Source: Sinorhizobium sp. B11 (GTDB lineage Bacteria; Pseudomonadota; Alphaproteobacteria; Rhizobiales; Rhizobiaceae). From it: DNA of 64,000 nt. Position numbers and translations under genes: made by a program. Positions 34,403 to 43,132 of this stretch are shown in pieces (position 1 is the stretch's first letter; each line of letters opens with the position of its first letter). Below the pieces are notes generated by a model, which had not been told where the DNA came from, searched no databases, and worked only from the letters and a program-made list of their open reading frames with translations. Location of the stretch: assembly GCA_039725955.1 (NCBI GenBank), contig CP091033.1, positions 1,860,001 to 1,924,000 on the forward strand, read 5' to 3'.

Positions 34403-35286
34403 GAAATTTCCTGATGCCCCCTCCCGCCACGCACGAACGATCACATACCAGAGATAGGCGGCCAGCAAACCTCAACTACATCGCGTCCACAGCGACGGCC
34501 TGCCTTTTGTTGGAGCTCGAAACCTGGCCGAAACCGGGGCTCGTCAGTCACATTGACTGCGGCAGCCACGACGACATGAATTGCGAGACGTTTCGTGAAA
34601 GCGCCGCAGCAATAAGCCCCTTCCTCGGAGCGCTGGCGGAAGCCGGGGCCCAGGACTGTGAAATGGGGCGCCTGCGGGTCATCGGCATCGAGGCGGAAGC
34701 CGCGATGCGTGCCGCCACCTCCGGCATCAATACCCATAGGGGTGCGATATTCGGGATGGGACTTTTGTGCGCGGCAGCGGGTGCGAGAGCAAGCGGCGTT
34801 GTCGCCGACGACCTTTCGCTTGGTGCAATCGTCTCAGAACGCTGGGGGCATGACATTCTCGACGGTCCTATCCTGTTGCACAGCCATGGCGACAGGGCGA
34901 GACGTCGCTTTGGCGCCGGCGGTGCGCGCCTCGAAGCGGCGGAGGGTTTTCCAACCGTCTATCGGGTTGGTTTGCCCGCCCTACGAGATGCCATCAAGGC
35001 GCGTCCGGATGATGCGGAGGCTGCTCGCGTCCAGACTTGTTTCGCGCTGATTGCGGCTCTCGACGACACCAACCTGCTTCATCGGGGCGGCCCGGATGGC
35101 CTTCTCTACGCGAAGCAACTCGCGCAGGAGTTTCTGGACGACGGCGGGATCCGTGCTCCGCAGTGGAAACGTCATGCCGCTTTGATCCATCGACAATTTC
35201 GCGATTGCTGGCTCAGCCCCGGCGGTTCGGCAGATCTCCTTGCGATGACGTTGTTTGTCGACGTGCATGAAAGACGGGAAATCTGA
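34399..35286 (+). CDS. mdcB: triphosphoribosyl-dephospho-CoA synthase
   Basis: 295 residues from ATG 34399. MdcB/CitG-family enzyme making the prosthetic-group precursor from ATP and dephospho-CoA. Family signatures: WPKPGLVSHIDCGSHDDMN, the GINTHRGAIFGMGLL nucleotide region, and GGPDGLLYAKQLAQEFLD at the end. The last base of the stop is the first base of the next start (TGATG). Confidence 0.93.
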   Translation: MRNFLMPPPATHERSHTRDRRPANLNYIASTATACLLLELETWPKPGLVSHIDCGSHDDMNCETFRESAAAISPFLGALAEAGAQDCEMGRLRVIGIEAEAAMRAATSGINTHRGAIFGMGLLCAAAGARASGVVADDLSLGAIVSERWGHDILDGPILLHSHGDRARRRFGAGGARLEAAEGFPTVYRVGLPALRDAIKARPDDAEAARVQTCFALIAALDDTNLLHRGGPDGLLYAKQLAQEFLDDGGIRAPQWKRHAALIHRQFRDCWLSPGGSADLLAMTLFVDVHERREI

Positions 35287-36233
35287 TGGCCCATACGATC
35301 TTACTCGCGCTGCTTCCTATTTTCTTTGTCATGGCGCTTGGCTACCTTGCTGGGCGCTTGGCTATCGTCGACAATCATCATGTTGAGGGACTGAACGTCC
35401 TCGTCATGACCTTTGCCTTGCCCGCGTCGCTGTTTGCAGCGACAGCGACCGCCCCGCGTAGCGAAATGCTCGCGCAAGCACCGCTTTTCCTCATCAGCAG
35501 CGGCGTCATGCTCGTCGTGTTTGCCGCCTGGTATCTACTTCAAGTACGCTACATGAAGGTCGGCAAGGCGGACGCCTCGCTGCAGGCACTCACGATCGCG
35601 TTTCCGAATCTGGCAGGTGTAGGTCTTCCTATTCTTAGTGACGTGCTGGGTCCCAGTGGGACTGTGCCGCTCGCGATCGTACTCGCAAGTGGCTCGATCA
35701 TCATTAGCCCGCTGTCATTGCTTCTCGTCGAGATGCATGTCGACAAGCCCGGCGCGAATAACGGGCAGCGGCCCAAGATCTCGCACAGTCTGTGGCATGC
35801 CCTGACGAAGCCTGTCGTGGTCGCCCCCTTGCTTGGAATACTATTTTCACTCAGTGGGCTGAAAACGGGTGATGTCGTCGATGCCAGTCTGCTTCTAATT
35901 GGTCACGCAGCCCCCGGCGTAGCGCTGTTCCTGACAGGTGTGGTCCTTTCCGCGGAGGCTTTCAAACTCGACAGGAAGGTCATAAGCGCGACCATCATGT
36001 CGAACCTGGTGCGCCCCATCCTGACGACTGGCGTCGTACTGGTGTTGTCGATCCCGTGGGACGCAGCGAAAGTCGCCATCTTGTTGGCGGCTGTACCTTC
36101 CGGTTTTTTCGGGATCCTGTTTGCTGTCAACTATCGCCTTGACTCGCGTGCGACGGGATCGATGGTGATCGCAAGTACGGTCTCGAGCATCGTCACATTG
36201 GCCATCGCTGTGGCCATCCTCTTTCCGAGGTGA
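35286..36233 (+). CDS. mdcF: AEC-family malonate transporter
   Basis: 315-residue membrane protein of the auxin-efflux-carrier family with about ten helices. It starts with LLALLPIFFVMALGYLAGR and has the family GVGLPILSDVLG segment. Klebsiella MdcF, an AEC protein inside its mdc operon, is the closest named parallel; some other mdc clusters use the unrelated MdcL/MdcM pair. Its place between mdcB and mdcH, with a one-base overlap, makes malonate uptake the best guess. Confidence 0.8.
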   Translation: MAHTILLALLPIFFVMALGYLAGRLAIVDNHHVEGLNVLVMTFALPASLFAATATAPRSEMLAQAPLFLISSGVMLVVFAAWYLLQVRYMKVGKADASLQALTIAFPNLAGVGLPILSDVLGPSGTVPLAIVLASGSIIISPLSLLLVEMHVDKPGANNGQRPKISHSLWHALTKPVVVAPLLGILFSLSGLKTGDVVDASLLLIGHAAPGVALFLTGVVLSAEAFKLDRKVISATIMSNLVRPILTTGVVLVLSIPWDAAKVAILLAAVPSGFFGILFAVNYRLDSRATGSMVIASTVSSIVTLAIAVAILFPR

Positions 36234-36242
36234 AAGCCCGCC

Positions 36243-37178
36243 ATGCCAGTCGCCATCCTGTGTTCCGGACAAGGACACCAGAATTCTGCGATGTTTTCTC
36301 TCACGGAAAGTGCACCGGAAGCCGATGAGCTTTTTGCGTATTGCGCGAACTTGCTTGGCGGCGTCGACCCTCGCGAACTCGTCAAACGAGAATCGATTGA
36401 GACGCTTCACGGCAATCGAACCGGCCAGATACTTTGCACGCTGCAGGCGCTGGCGACATTCGAGATCTTTAAGTCATACCTGCCTTCGCAAATGATCGTT
36501 GCCGGATATAGCGTCGGAGAAGTTGCGGCTTGGGGCATAGCAGGGCTGTTCTCACCCAAGGAGACCCTGGACCTCGTTGCGCGTCGGGCAGAGATCATGG
36601 ACGCCGAAAGTACTCCGGGTGACGGCCTTCTGTTCATACGTGGCCTTTCACGGAATGCGGTCGACATTCTCTGCGCTCGTTACGGAGCGGCAATCTCGAT
36701 TATCAATCCCGGCGACGCCTTTATCATCGGAGGTGGCCGGCCTGCCCTGGACGCCATTGCCGAGGCAGCTCGTGCCGCAAATGCTCAAAGAGTTGCATTT
36801 ATACAGGTCATGGTCGCGTCTCACACAAACCTGCTGAGCAAGGCTGCGGATGATTTCCGCGATGTCCTGCTCGCGGCGGTCTGCTCTCCGCAATCTCCGG
36901 GAGTTCGCCTGTTGAGCGGGATCGATGGCACGACCGTGGTCGATGCCCAGGTAGGTCTTGCCAAACTCGCGCGACAGGTGTCGCAGACTGTCCTGTGGTC
37001 AGAGTGTCTCAGCAGCTGTGTAGAAGCGGGGGCAACATCGTTTCTCGAGTTCGGTCCCGGGAGAGCGCTAAGCGAAATGGTGGCTTCGTCTTACGCCGAC
37101 CTCCCGAGCCGAAGTGTCGACGAATTCAGTTCCGTTGCGGGGGTCGTAAATTGGATCGGTTCGCATGGGGTGCCCTAA
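36243..37178 (+). CDS. mdcH: malonate decarboxylase-associated malonyl-CoA:ACP transacylase
   Basis: 311-residue malonyltransferase that charges the acyl carrier protein from malonyl-CoA so the cycle can start. FabD fold: AILCSGQGHQNSAMF at the start, nucleophile serine in VAGYSVGEVAAWG, Arg-containing DLVARRAEIMD, and the catalytic His in MVASHTNLL. Last gene of the mdc cluster; a possible terminator follows at 37312-37342. No mdcR-type LysR regulator gene is present in the window. Confidence 0.93.
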   Translation: MPVAILCSGQGHQNSAMFSLTESAPEADELFAYCANLLGGVDPRELVKRESIETLHGNRTGQILCTLQALATFEIFKSYLPSQMIVAGYSVGEVAAWGIAGLFSPKETLDLVARRAEIMDAESTPGDGLLFIRGLSRNAVDILCARYGAAISIINPGDAFIIGGGRPALDAIAEAARAANAQRVAFIQVMVASHTNLLSKAADDFRDVLLAAVCSPQSPGVRLLSGIDGTTVVDAQVGLAKLARQVSQTVLWSECLSSCVEAGATSFLEFGPGRALSEMVASSYADLPSRSVDEFSSVAGVVNWIGSHGVP

Positions 37179-37311
37179 GGCCATGCTCGCCACGACGGCT
37201 GCCGCGGCCCCGATGTGGTCTAAGAGCGGCAACAACAGCTACAATCGTGATCGGAGCATGCATGAATTCGCCCGTTCACCTGCTTCTGTCTCTACAAGCG
37301 AATGAAGGAGG

Positions 37312-37342
37312 CCCGGAATTGTGATCTTCCAGGCCTTCCGGG
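37312..37342. terminator. possible bidirectional terminator after mdcH
   Basis: CCCGGAA and TTCCGGG pair over a 17-nt loop, between the mdcH stop and the stop of the convergent gene at 37343. The U-tract is poor on both strands. Confidence 0.4.
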
Positions 37343-37699
37343 TTAGCGAACCCAGAATGTCATGCTGCCGTCGGCTGCCTGCTCGGCATTGACGACGTCG
37401 TCGATCTTGACACCGCGCTCGCCGAGACGCCTGACCAGATCCTTGTTTCCCTTGATGGAAGCCTGGATGTGCTGAACCCCAGCATCGGTGCGCGGTTGAG
37501 CGGCGTCAGAACCTTCCGGCTGATCCCTGTAGTTTGCGTAATCATCGATATCCCGGACGTCAAAGTTGCTGCTGAACGTCTGCAGCGCTTTTTCGATTTT
37601 GGCGCCATCGTTCATATCCAGGTTGTCGGCCCGGCTCACGCCTGCGAAGGCGAGCGAGGAAACGACAGCAACCACTGCAAATTGCCCAAAGCGGCTCAT
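37343..37699 (-). CDS. secreted hypothetical protein
   Basis: 118 residues with a signal peptide (hydrophobic FAVVAVVSSLAFAG, cleavage near SRADN). The mature part is acidic in the middle (FDVRDIDDYANYRDQPEGSD) and ends in DDVVNAEQAADGSMTFWVR. No family is recognised. Ribosome binding site AAGGATAT precedes the ATG. The palindrome at 37897 is 198 nt upstream of its start. Confidence 0.7.
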   Translation of the reverse strand: MSRFGQFAVVAVVSSLAFAGVSRADNLDMNDGAKIEKALQTFSSNFDVRDIDDYANYRDQPEGSDAAQPRTDAGVQHIQASIKGNKDLVRRLGERGVKIDDVVNAEQAADGSMTFWVR

Positions 37700-37896
37700 T
37701 GTATATCCTTCCGATGAGTGTCACGAGCCGCAACTTGGGACTGCGGCCGATCTTGTTTCTCGTTCATCGCCGGACTTTCGGCGACCCGAGAAGCTTATTG
37801 GCGGGAAGGCTTGCGAGAAATCATACGCTGGTCCGCGAAGACTAGACTTAGGGTTTGACCGGGAGCTGCAGACGCGAAAGCAAGTTCAGTTGGCCC

Positions 37897-37908
37897 ACAC
37901 CTAAGTGT
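37897..37908. promoter_or_regulatory. palindrome ACACCTAAGTGT
   Basis: One mismatch from a perfect palindrome; third member of the set with 16065 and 28967. Upstream of the secreted hypothetical gene on the minus strand and about 300 nt before the small membrane gene on the plus strand. Confidence 0.45.
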
Positions 37909-38039
37909 AGTTCCGACATCCGTTACAAAGATCTAAATTAAACTGGTCTCTCGGCTCCTCCCACCGAGGGCACACTGGACCCGATCTCGCTCCGGCAACT
38001 TGGTTCTCCGCCCGCCGAGGCCGACGAAATCGGACCATC

Positions 38040-38070
38040 GGCAGGTCGCCTGCCCAGCCGGCGACCTGCC
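38040..38070. repeat. perfect 11-bp inverted repeat (hairpin)
   Basis: GGCAGGTCGCC and GGCGACCTGCC pair perfectly around a 9-nt loop. No gene ends immediately before it on either strand, and no T-run follows. It may be part of a small RNA, a terminator of an unseen transcript, or a REP-like element. Confidence 0.45.
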
Positions 38071-38205
38071 CGACGTGATGTCTATCCTAAGGAGGGCCAC
38101 CCGAAGGTCCTTGCGTCGCCAATTGGATTTGGCGCTGCGGCCAAAGAGCTCACGCTTACCCCGGAGGAAGCTACATTGAGACTTCTCCAATAGGATTGAT
38201 ATTCG

Positions 38206-38451
38206 ATGATCATCAGGCTCAACACTAACAAACGCTTGATCAAAACGAGACCCCGCTGGCTGGAAGCAGGCTTGGCTTGCTTTCTGGCAGTTGCATTTGG
38301 CGCATTGGTATGGGCTTCATTATGGCTCGACCAGAGGACCGATAATGCAGACGCTCAAACTGTCGGGACCTTTTCTCCTTCGGTACAGATCGCAAAGCCG
38401 TTCGCAAATGACTCGGCTGGTTCGAAAGCGGACGCCCGTCGAACTCTGTGA
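38206..38451 (+). CDS. small single-helix membrane protein (tentative)
   Basis: 81 residues: a basic start (RLNTNKRLIKTRPRW), one helix (LACFLAVAFGALVWASLWL), then a polar tail. The topology is plausible, with an N-terminal positive patch inside. The ribosome binding site is weak and no family is recognised. Confidence 0.45.
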   Translation: MIIRLNTNKRLIKTRPRWLEAGLACFLAVAFGALVWASLWLDQRTDNADAQTVGTFSPSVQIAKPFANDSAGSKADARRTL

Positions 38452-38858
38452 CCATTCGACCTGATCAAGCCAACGGGCTGCCCAAACGGTCTCCGCGCGC
38501 GGGCGCTTCGGTTCGGTGGCAACTGGCGCTTTCTCTGACCGGGTCTATCCGACACTAAAAAATCGAACTGCTGCGTCATTCAGTCCCCGCCGACGCGAGG
38601 CCTTTTCCTCGCCAGCCCGGTCGGCCACCGCGTGCAGATCACGCTCTGATGCCACACGGAACCCTGAAGTGGACCCCGATTTCCACCGAGCATCATCGGA
38701 TACGTGTCGAGGCGGCTTGCAGCCAATGTACGCTATCGCACCAACCGGCGATGGTCGTCGTGCATCGGACTTTAGTCCGGTTGATGAACGCACCTGTGCC
38801 CCTACCTCACCCCTCCCGACCGATATCAGGTTAGGGTGCAACCAGCTCGTGAAGCGTC
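38452..38858. other. gene-poor stretch
   Basis: 407 nt. Open frames on both strands here are Arg-rich, lack ribosome binding sites and show no family features. I see no clear repeat, promoter or terminator. Confidence 0.4.
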
Positions 38859-39119
38859 ATGCAAATCAAGGACTCAGACCGAATTCTGTTCAACCGCGTA
38901 TGGGCTCTCGGCGCCAAGGCGGTGAAGGACAATCGCGTCACAGCGCTGACCTATGTCATACTGAGCACGCCCACCTTGGAAGAGTATCAGAACAGCCATG
39001 GCCAGCGGATGACCGATCTGATCAAAGTCGTCCAGCTTGGGATCTCGCAACTTCGCGAACGCGGTGAACTGGAAGCCGAACTCGCGCAGCTGCCCTCGGT
39101 CCCGCGCCGCGCGTCCTGA
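38859..39119 (+). CDS. hypothetical small protein
   Basis: 86 residues, soluble and mostly helical by composition (VWALGAKAVKDNRVTALTYV, QRMTDLIKVVQLGISQLRE). Charged and evenly mixed, unlike the neighbouring shadow frames. The ribosome binding site is weak. No family recognised. Confidence 0.5.
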   Translation: MQIKDSDRILFNRVWALGAKAVKDNRVTALTYVILSTPTLEEYQNSHGQRMTDLIKVVQLGISQLRERGELEAELAQLPSVPRRAS

Positions 39120-39248
39120 CCTGGATTACCTTCGCAATATTCATTGTCGGCTTCACGTCTCGCCCAAGCACGACCCTGAAACGAGGCCGTTGAATCGGAA
39201 GGAGAGCTGCATGCCCATCCCGAATTGCCTTCGCGGGTCAATTCCCCG

Positions 39249-41009
39249 CTACAAATCGATAACGAGTTCGCCGTCCGGCTGCGAGCAGCATGGGAGAAAG
39301 TTGCCAGCGGCAGGAGCGTCGATCGGATCAGGACGATAGCGCACTGCCCCGGAAATCAAGCCTGTCTCGCAAGTGTGGCAAACACCTGTCCTGCAAGACC
39401 AGCGCACAGGCACGTCGCATGCCTCGGCAAGCTCGAGCAGATTGTCGAACTTCGGGTTCCAAGCAACGCGCACACCACTGCGGGCGAACGAGATCACGGC
39501 ACCTGCGCCTGGGGGTCCGGCCGGTTGATGCGGCTGCCGGCCCGGCGAAGCCGCGATCCCGGGAGTGATGGACCGGCCCGATCCGAACGTTTCGGTGTGA
39601 ATGCGGCTGCGCTCGACTCCGAGCTTCTCAATCCCGGCAGCAAGATCGTCCATGAAGCTTGCCGGCCCGCAGAGATAGAAGTCGCCGTCAAGCGGGAGCC
39701 GCAGCGACTGGACCGCTGCAAGGTCGAGGCGAGATCGCCTGTCGTAATCAATTCCTGTCTTGTCGGCCGGATCGGGTGCGCTGTAGCAGACAAGACGTTG
39801 GGCATTTGGAAGGAGTTGCAAAAGCCCTGTCACTTCATCCGCAAACGGGTGTTCTCGTTTGTTGCGCGCACCATGGAGCCACCAGATTTCCCGGCCCGAA
39901 CGGTCGATTGCCAGGGCATGAAGCATGGCAAGGAGGGGCGTCGCGCCAATCCCCGCACTGAGGAAGACGAGCGGCGTCGCGCCCTCTGCCAGGGTAAAGC
40001 TGCCCCGCGGAGCGCTTGCCTGCACGGTCTCGCCGATGCCCAGCTCGTCCTTGACGTAGGCGCCGGCGACGCCGTGATCCTGCCGCTTGATACTTACTCT
40101 GTAAGACCTGTCATTTGACGAGCCTGACAGGGAATAGCTCCGCAGCAGGAGCGGAGCCTTTCTGGGCTGGAAGCCGAGAACAATGAACTGGCCTGGGAGA
40201 AAGTCCGGCAATCGCTTTCCGTCGGCTGGCTCAAGCTCCAGAGACGTCACGCTTTCACTCTCCGATGTCATTCGCGACACTTTGAACGAACGAAGTCCGT
40301 CCCACGCCGGCGCGATGGATTCCGCTCCCGTAAGGCCGGCGTTTCCAGGCGAAGATCCGTTCTCCTTAGATTGCGCCAGCAAGCTCTGGAACGATCGCCG
40401 CCAACCGGGGCTGAGCGCCGGTATCCGCAAGGCACGTTCCAATTGTTCGCGAGGATGGCCAGGCTTGTAGAGAAGATCGTTGATATCGGCGACCGTCATG
40501 CACTCCTCTGCCGATTCTATCTGTTCGACCTCGTCGCCCGCCTGAACCTTCCCTTCTTTCAGGACACGGAGGTAGAATCCCGGCCTTCGGTGCGAGACGA
40601 GAAGGGCAGGCATTTCCGGAAATCCCATCCGGATACCGAGCCGATAGCAGGTGACACGCGGCTGGCTCACCTCGAAGATAGCTTCGCCGATACGGTATCG
40701 GTCGCCGATGCAGACTTCGGCGTCCGGAAGACCGTCGAGCGTGAAATTCTCGCCGAACTGGCCATGGACGAAGTCATGTCGGCCCAGTTGCTCCTCCCAA
40801 TACCGATAGGAATCGGTCTGGTAGACATAAACTGCACGGTGCTCACCGCCATGGCCGGCGCGATCCGCCTGGCCGTCGCCGTCGATGTTCAGGCGGCGCA
40901 CCATGCGGGGCCCCTTGACGGGCATCTTCCAGATCGCGGTATTCACGAGCCGCCCCTGCCACTCGACATCACGCGGCAGGCCAACGTTGACCGAAAGCAA
41001 ATGTACCAT
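39249..41009 (-). CDS. MOSC domain-ferredoxin reductase-2Fe-2S ferredoxin fusion
   Basis: 586-residue three-part protein. A MOSC domain covers about residues 25-170, with the conserved Cys in QPRVTCYRLGIRMG; MOSC domains bind sulfur or molybdenum cofactor. The FNR-like reductase covers about 240-480: flavin-binding LLRSYSLSGSS, nucleotide-binding FLSAGIGATPLLAMLHAL, and CGPASFMDDL. The plant-type ferredoxin is at the end, with CRTGVCHTCETG and a later Cys in FLPCCSQ. Such a fusion passes electrons from NAD(P)H through flavin and 2Fe-2S, perhaps to a sulfoxide, N-hydroxyl or nitrogenous substrate. No neighbour names the substrate. Confidence 0.9.
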   Translation of the reverse strand: MVHLLSVNVGLPRDVEWQGRLVNTAIWKMPVKGPRMVRRLNIDGDGQADRAGHGGEHRAVYVYQTDSYRYWEEQLGRHDFVHGQFGENFTLDGLPDAEVCIGDRYRIGEAIFEVSQPRVTCYRLGIRMGFPEMPALLVSHRRPGFYLRVLKEGKVQAGDEVEQIESAEECMTVADINDLLYKPGHPREQLERALRIPALSPGWRRSFQSLLAQSKENGSSPGNAGLTGAESIAPAWDGLRSFKVSRMTSESESVTSLELEPADGKRLPDFLPGQFIVLGFQPRKAPLLLRSYSLSGSSNDRSYRVSIKRQDHGVAGAYVKDELGIGETVQASAPRGSFTLAEGATPLVFLSAGIGATPLLAMLHALAIDRSGREIWWLHGARNKREHPFADEVTGLLQLLPNAQRLVCYSAPDPADKTGIDYDRRSRLDLAAVQSLRLPLDGDFYLCGPASFMDDLAAGIEKLGVERSRIHTETFGSGRSITPGIAASPGRQPHQPAGPPGAGAVISFARSGVRVAWNPKFDNLLELAEACDVPVRWSCRTGVCHTCETGLISGAVRYRPDPIDAPAAGNFLPCCSQPDGELVIDL

Positions 41010-41185
41010 GACGCTCCCTTTCGATGACTATGACGAAAGTATTGGGGGGCGACGTCGGTCCAGTGTCAAGCCACGCGGCCTTCGCTTTGCCGGCGCGGGT
41101 CGGAGCACAATGCGACGGCCAATACAGCGATAGCCGCCTGAAAACTTGCGAAAAACGGGGCGATATCGCGGCGGCACAGCCGACT

Positions 41186-41338
41186 TCAAAGCGCCGCTGA
41201 AGTAGCGGGAACCCATACCCGGGTCGCTGGCGTGTGACCGGCCGTCATCGCCAGGCCGCCGATCATCGCCGCCATGACGACCAGAACAAGGATAAGTGGA
41301 AACGCGAATCCGGAAGGCTTTGGGTCATTGTGGATCAT
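41186..41338 (-). CDS. small single-helix membrane protein
   Basis: 50 residues, starting MIHNDPKPSG, then a helix FAFPLILVLVVMAAMIGGLA and a short periplasmic tail. GGAGG lies six nt before the ATG, a strong ribosome binding site. It is 53 nt downstream of the DUF1236 gene on the same strand and may be in its transcript. No family recognised. Confidence 0.65.
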   Translation of the reverse strand: MIHNDPKPSGFAFPLILVLVVMAAMIGGLAMTAGHTPATRVWVPATSAAL

Positions 41339-41391
41339 GGAAATCCTCCTGCGGCCCCGGCGGTGTCGAGGACGCCGCCGGGTGCTGCCGG

Positions 41392-42216
41392 CTAGGCCGA
41401 GATGATGTAGACGATCGTGAGTGCATCGGGATCGACGATAACGATCCGGCCGTCCGCAAGGAGAAAGAAGCGGTAGCCTTCGTATGCCGGCACGATCTTC
41501 ACGATACGCGGCGGTAGCCGTTCGAGGCGGACCTTCTTCGGAATCCTGGTTCCGACGGACACCGTGAAGTCGGCTTCCTTCACAGGCTGGACATGAACTT
41601 CCTTCACGACCTGTCTGATTTCAGTCTGTTGCTCGACTGTGACGTTGACGTTGGTCTTGGTATTGTTCGTGGTAGTATTGTTGACGTTCGTTTCGGTGGA
41701 GCTTTTGTTGGACGTCGACGTGTTCTGATCGGTCGACTGCTTCGACGTATCACCGCTCTTCGTCATAGTGCCAGACGAATTGGTGTCCTGCGTGCCGCTC
41801 TTCGAGCCTGTCGTGGCGGATCCGCCGCTCTCGTTCGTTCCCCCCTTGGACTTCTGCTCGGTCGTGGCGGCGCCAGAAGCGTCCTGCGAACCGGACTTGG
41901 ATTTCGTTTCCGTGGAAGACTTCTGTGTATCGGAACCTCCACTCCCCTTCTGTTCCGACGACTGACCCTTGCCCTTCGGGCACGCACCCGAAGCGTCCGG
42001 GGTACAGTCGCTACCCGTGGCTGCTGCGCCGGATTTCGACTGTTCCGTCTGCGAACCTGACATGGTGTCGGTCTTCGAACCGGAACCCGATTGCGTTTCG
42101 GCCTGCGAGCCGGACTGGGTCGTACCGCTGCCCTGTGCTGCAGCAGGCAGGGTGGCAAGTGGCGATACGCTGAGCGACAACGCCGCAACGACCAAGGCGA
42201 GATGATTGGTTCTCAT
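41392..42216 (-). CDS. DUF1236 protein with long Ser/Thr/Gly/Gln-rich region
   Basis: 274 residues from ATG 42216 (GGAG upstream). Signal peptide to about PAAAQ. Residues about 30-190 are low-complexity, rich in Ser, Gly, Thr, Gln and Lys, and include a short CTPDASGACPKGKG patch. Then an Asn/Thr run (NVNNTTTNNTKTNVNV). The C-terminal DUF1236 domain has TRIPKKVRLERLPPRIVKI and ADGRIVIVDPDALTIVYII. DUF1236 proteins are common exported proteins of rhizobia with no known biochemical role. The low-complexity part probably makes an extended periplasmic linker. Confidence 0.8.
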   Translation of the reverse strand: MRTNHLALVVAALSLSVSPLATLPAAAQGSGTTQSGSQAETQSGSGSKTDTMSGSQTEQSKSGAAATGSDCTPDASGACPKGKGQSSEQKGSGGSDTQKSSTETKSKSGSQDASGAATTEQKSKGGTNESGGSATTGSKSGTQDTNSSGTMTKSGDTSKQSTDQNTSTSNKSSTETNVNNTTTNNTKTNVNVTVEQQTEIRQVVKEVHVQPVKEADFTVSVGTRIPKKVRLERLPPRIVKIVPAYEGYRFFLLADGRIVIVDPDALTIVYIISA

Positions 42217-42338
42217 GATTGATCTCCGGGTAATGGGCACGACATCTCGTCTCCGCGTCCTTGCGAAGTGCATGCGTGTCCGTGTTTTTATGAATGGACG
42301 GCAAGCGCCGCCTGGGGGTCAGTTTGCTGGCATGGAGG

Positions 42339-42734
42339 TCACTGGATGACCTGGATCACCTTCCGCGAAGAAGGCTCGACGATGACGCGCTCATCGTTGA
42401 CGATCGCATAAGAGTATTTGGGCTCATCGGGGATCGGCGTTACGACGACGGTCTCCGGGAGCGGCTGCCCGACGACGACCTTTTCCTTCACGACGACGTG
42501 CGTCTCGGGCGCGGGCGCCTGCTGCACGTAGGTGACCACCTTCTGCGGTGGCGGATCGATGACGCTGCCTGCTACACCGCCGACAATGCCACCGACAGCG
42601 GCACCGACCGGACCACCAACGATAGCGCCGGTGGCAGCACCGCCGGCTGCGCCCGTGACGGTAGATGATTGAGCAAACGCCGTGCCGGACACCATCAGAA
42701 GGGCGGCCGCAATTCCTACTGCTTTGATATTCAT
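42339..42734 (-). CDS. DUF1236 protein with glycine-zipper segment
   Basis: 131 residues. Signal peptide (AVGIAAALLMVSGTAFA), a glycine-rich zipper (GGAATGAIVGGPVGAAVGG), then a DUF1236-type end (YSYAIVNDERVIVEPSSRKVIQVI). AGGAGG precedes the ATG. Glycine zippers insert in or pack against membranes, so an envelope role is likely. Next to a longer DUF1236 gene on the same strand. Confidence 0.82.
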   Translation of the reverse strand: MNIKAVGIAAALLMVSGTAFAQSSTVTGAAGGAATGAIVGGPVGAAVGGIVGGVAGSVIDPPPQKVVTYVQQAPAPETHVVVKEKVVVGQPLPETVVVTPIPDEPKYSYAIVNDERVIVEPSSRKVIQVIQ

Positions 42735-42859
42735 TTGTTTCCTCCTTTAAAGCGGTCCTTTTCCGCTGCGGGATCAAACCGAAAAAGGAGGCGAGTGTTC
42801 CAGACCAGGGACTTCAGTCCGTGCGGATTAGGACCTTGGTCTGATCGCCCCGGACGCCT

Positions 42860-43132
42860 TTATTGGCTCGGGAAGCGGCTCAGCATCCGGTCCTGTACAT
42901 TGTGAAAGCCAACGATAATGGCGGCGATCGATATCGCCTTATCCCGGTCAGCCGCATTCGTGATGTAGCCCTCGAGGAGGGCGACCGGTCCCAGCATTCG
43001 GATCGTGATGGCACTGCTGTCAATATCCGGCTCCGCTGATAGGGCGGCCTGGATCGCAGCGATGGTCGACGCAGAACTATGGCCTTGCGAGCAGCACTGT
43101 TCGTGGCCGAAAATGTCAGAACCAAATTTCAT
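42860..43132 (-). CDS. BON-domain protein
   Basis: 90 residues. The BON pattern is IQAALSAEPDIDSSAITIRM, VALLEGYITNAADRDKAISI and GFHNVQDRML. There is no evident signal peptide. BON domains bind phospholipid or are found in osmotic-shock proteins. Same strand as the DUF1236 genes but about 125 nt upstream. Confidence 0.75.
   Translation of the reverse strand: MKFGSDIFGHEQCCSQGHSSASTIAAIQAALSAEPDIDSSAITIRMLGPVALLEGYITNAADRDKAISIAAIIVGFHNVQDRMLSRFPSQ

Larger units (their letters stand above)
37700..38205. other. intergenic region with palindrome and strong hairpin
   Basis: 506 nt with no supported gene. It contains the operator-like palindrome at 37897-37908 and an 11-bp perfect hairpin at 38040-38070. 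A small RNA is possible but not demonstrated. Confidence 0.5.

Noticed and set aside
37933..38190. 85-residue minus-strand open frame over the orphan hairpin
   Set aside because: Arg-rich, no ribosome binding site or family; the hairpin better explains the sequence constraint.
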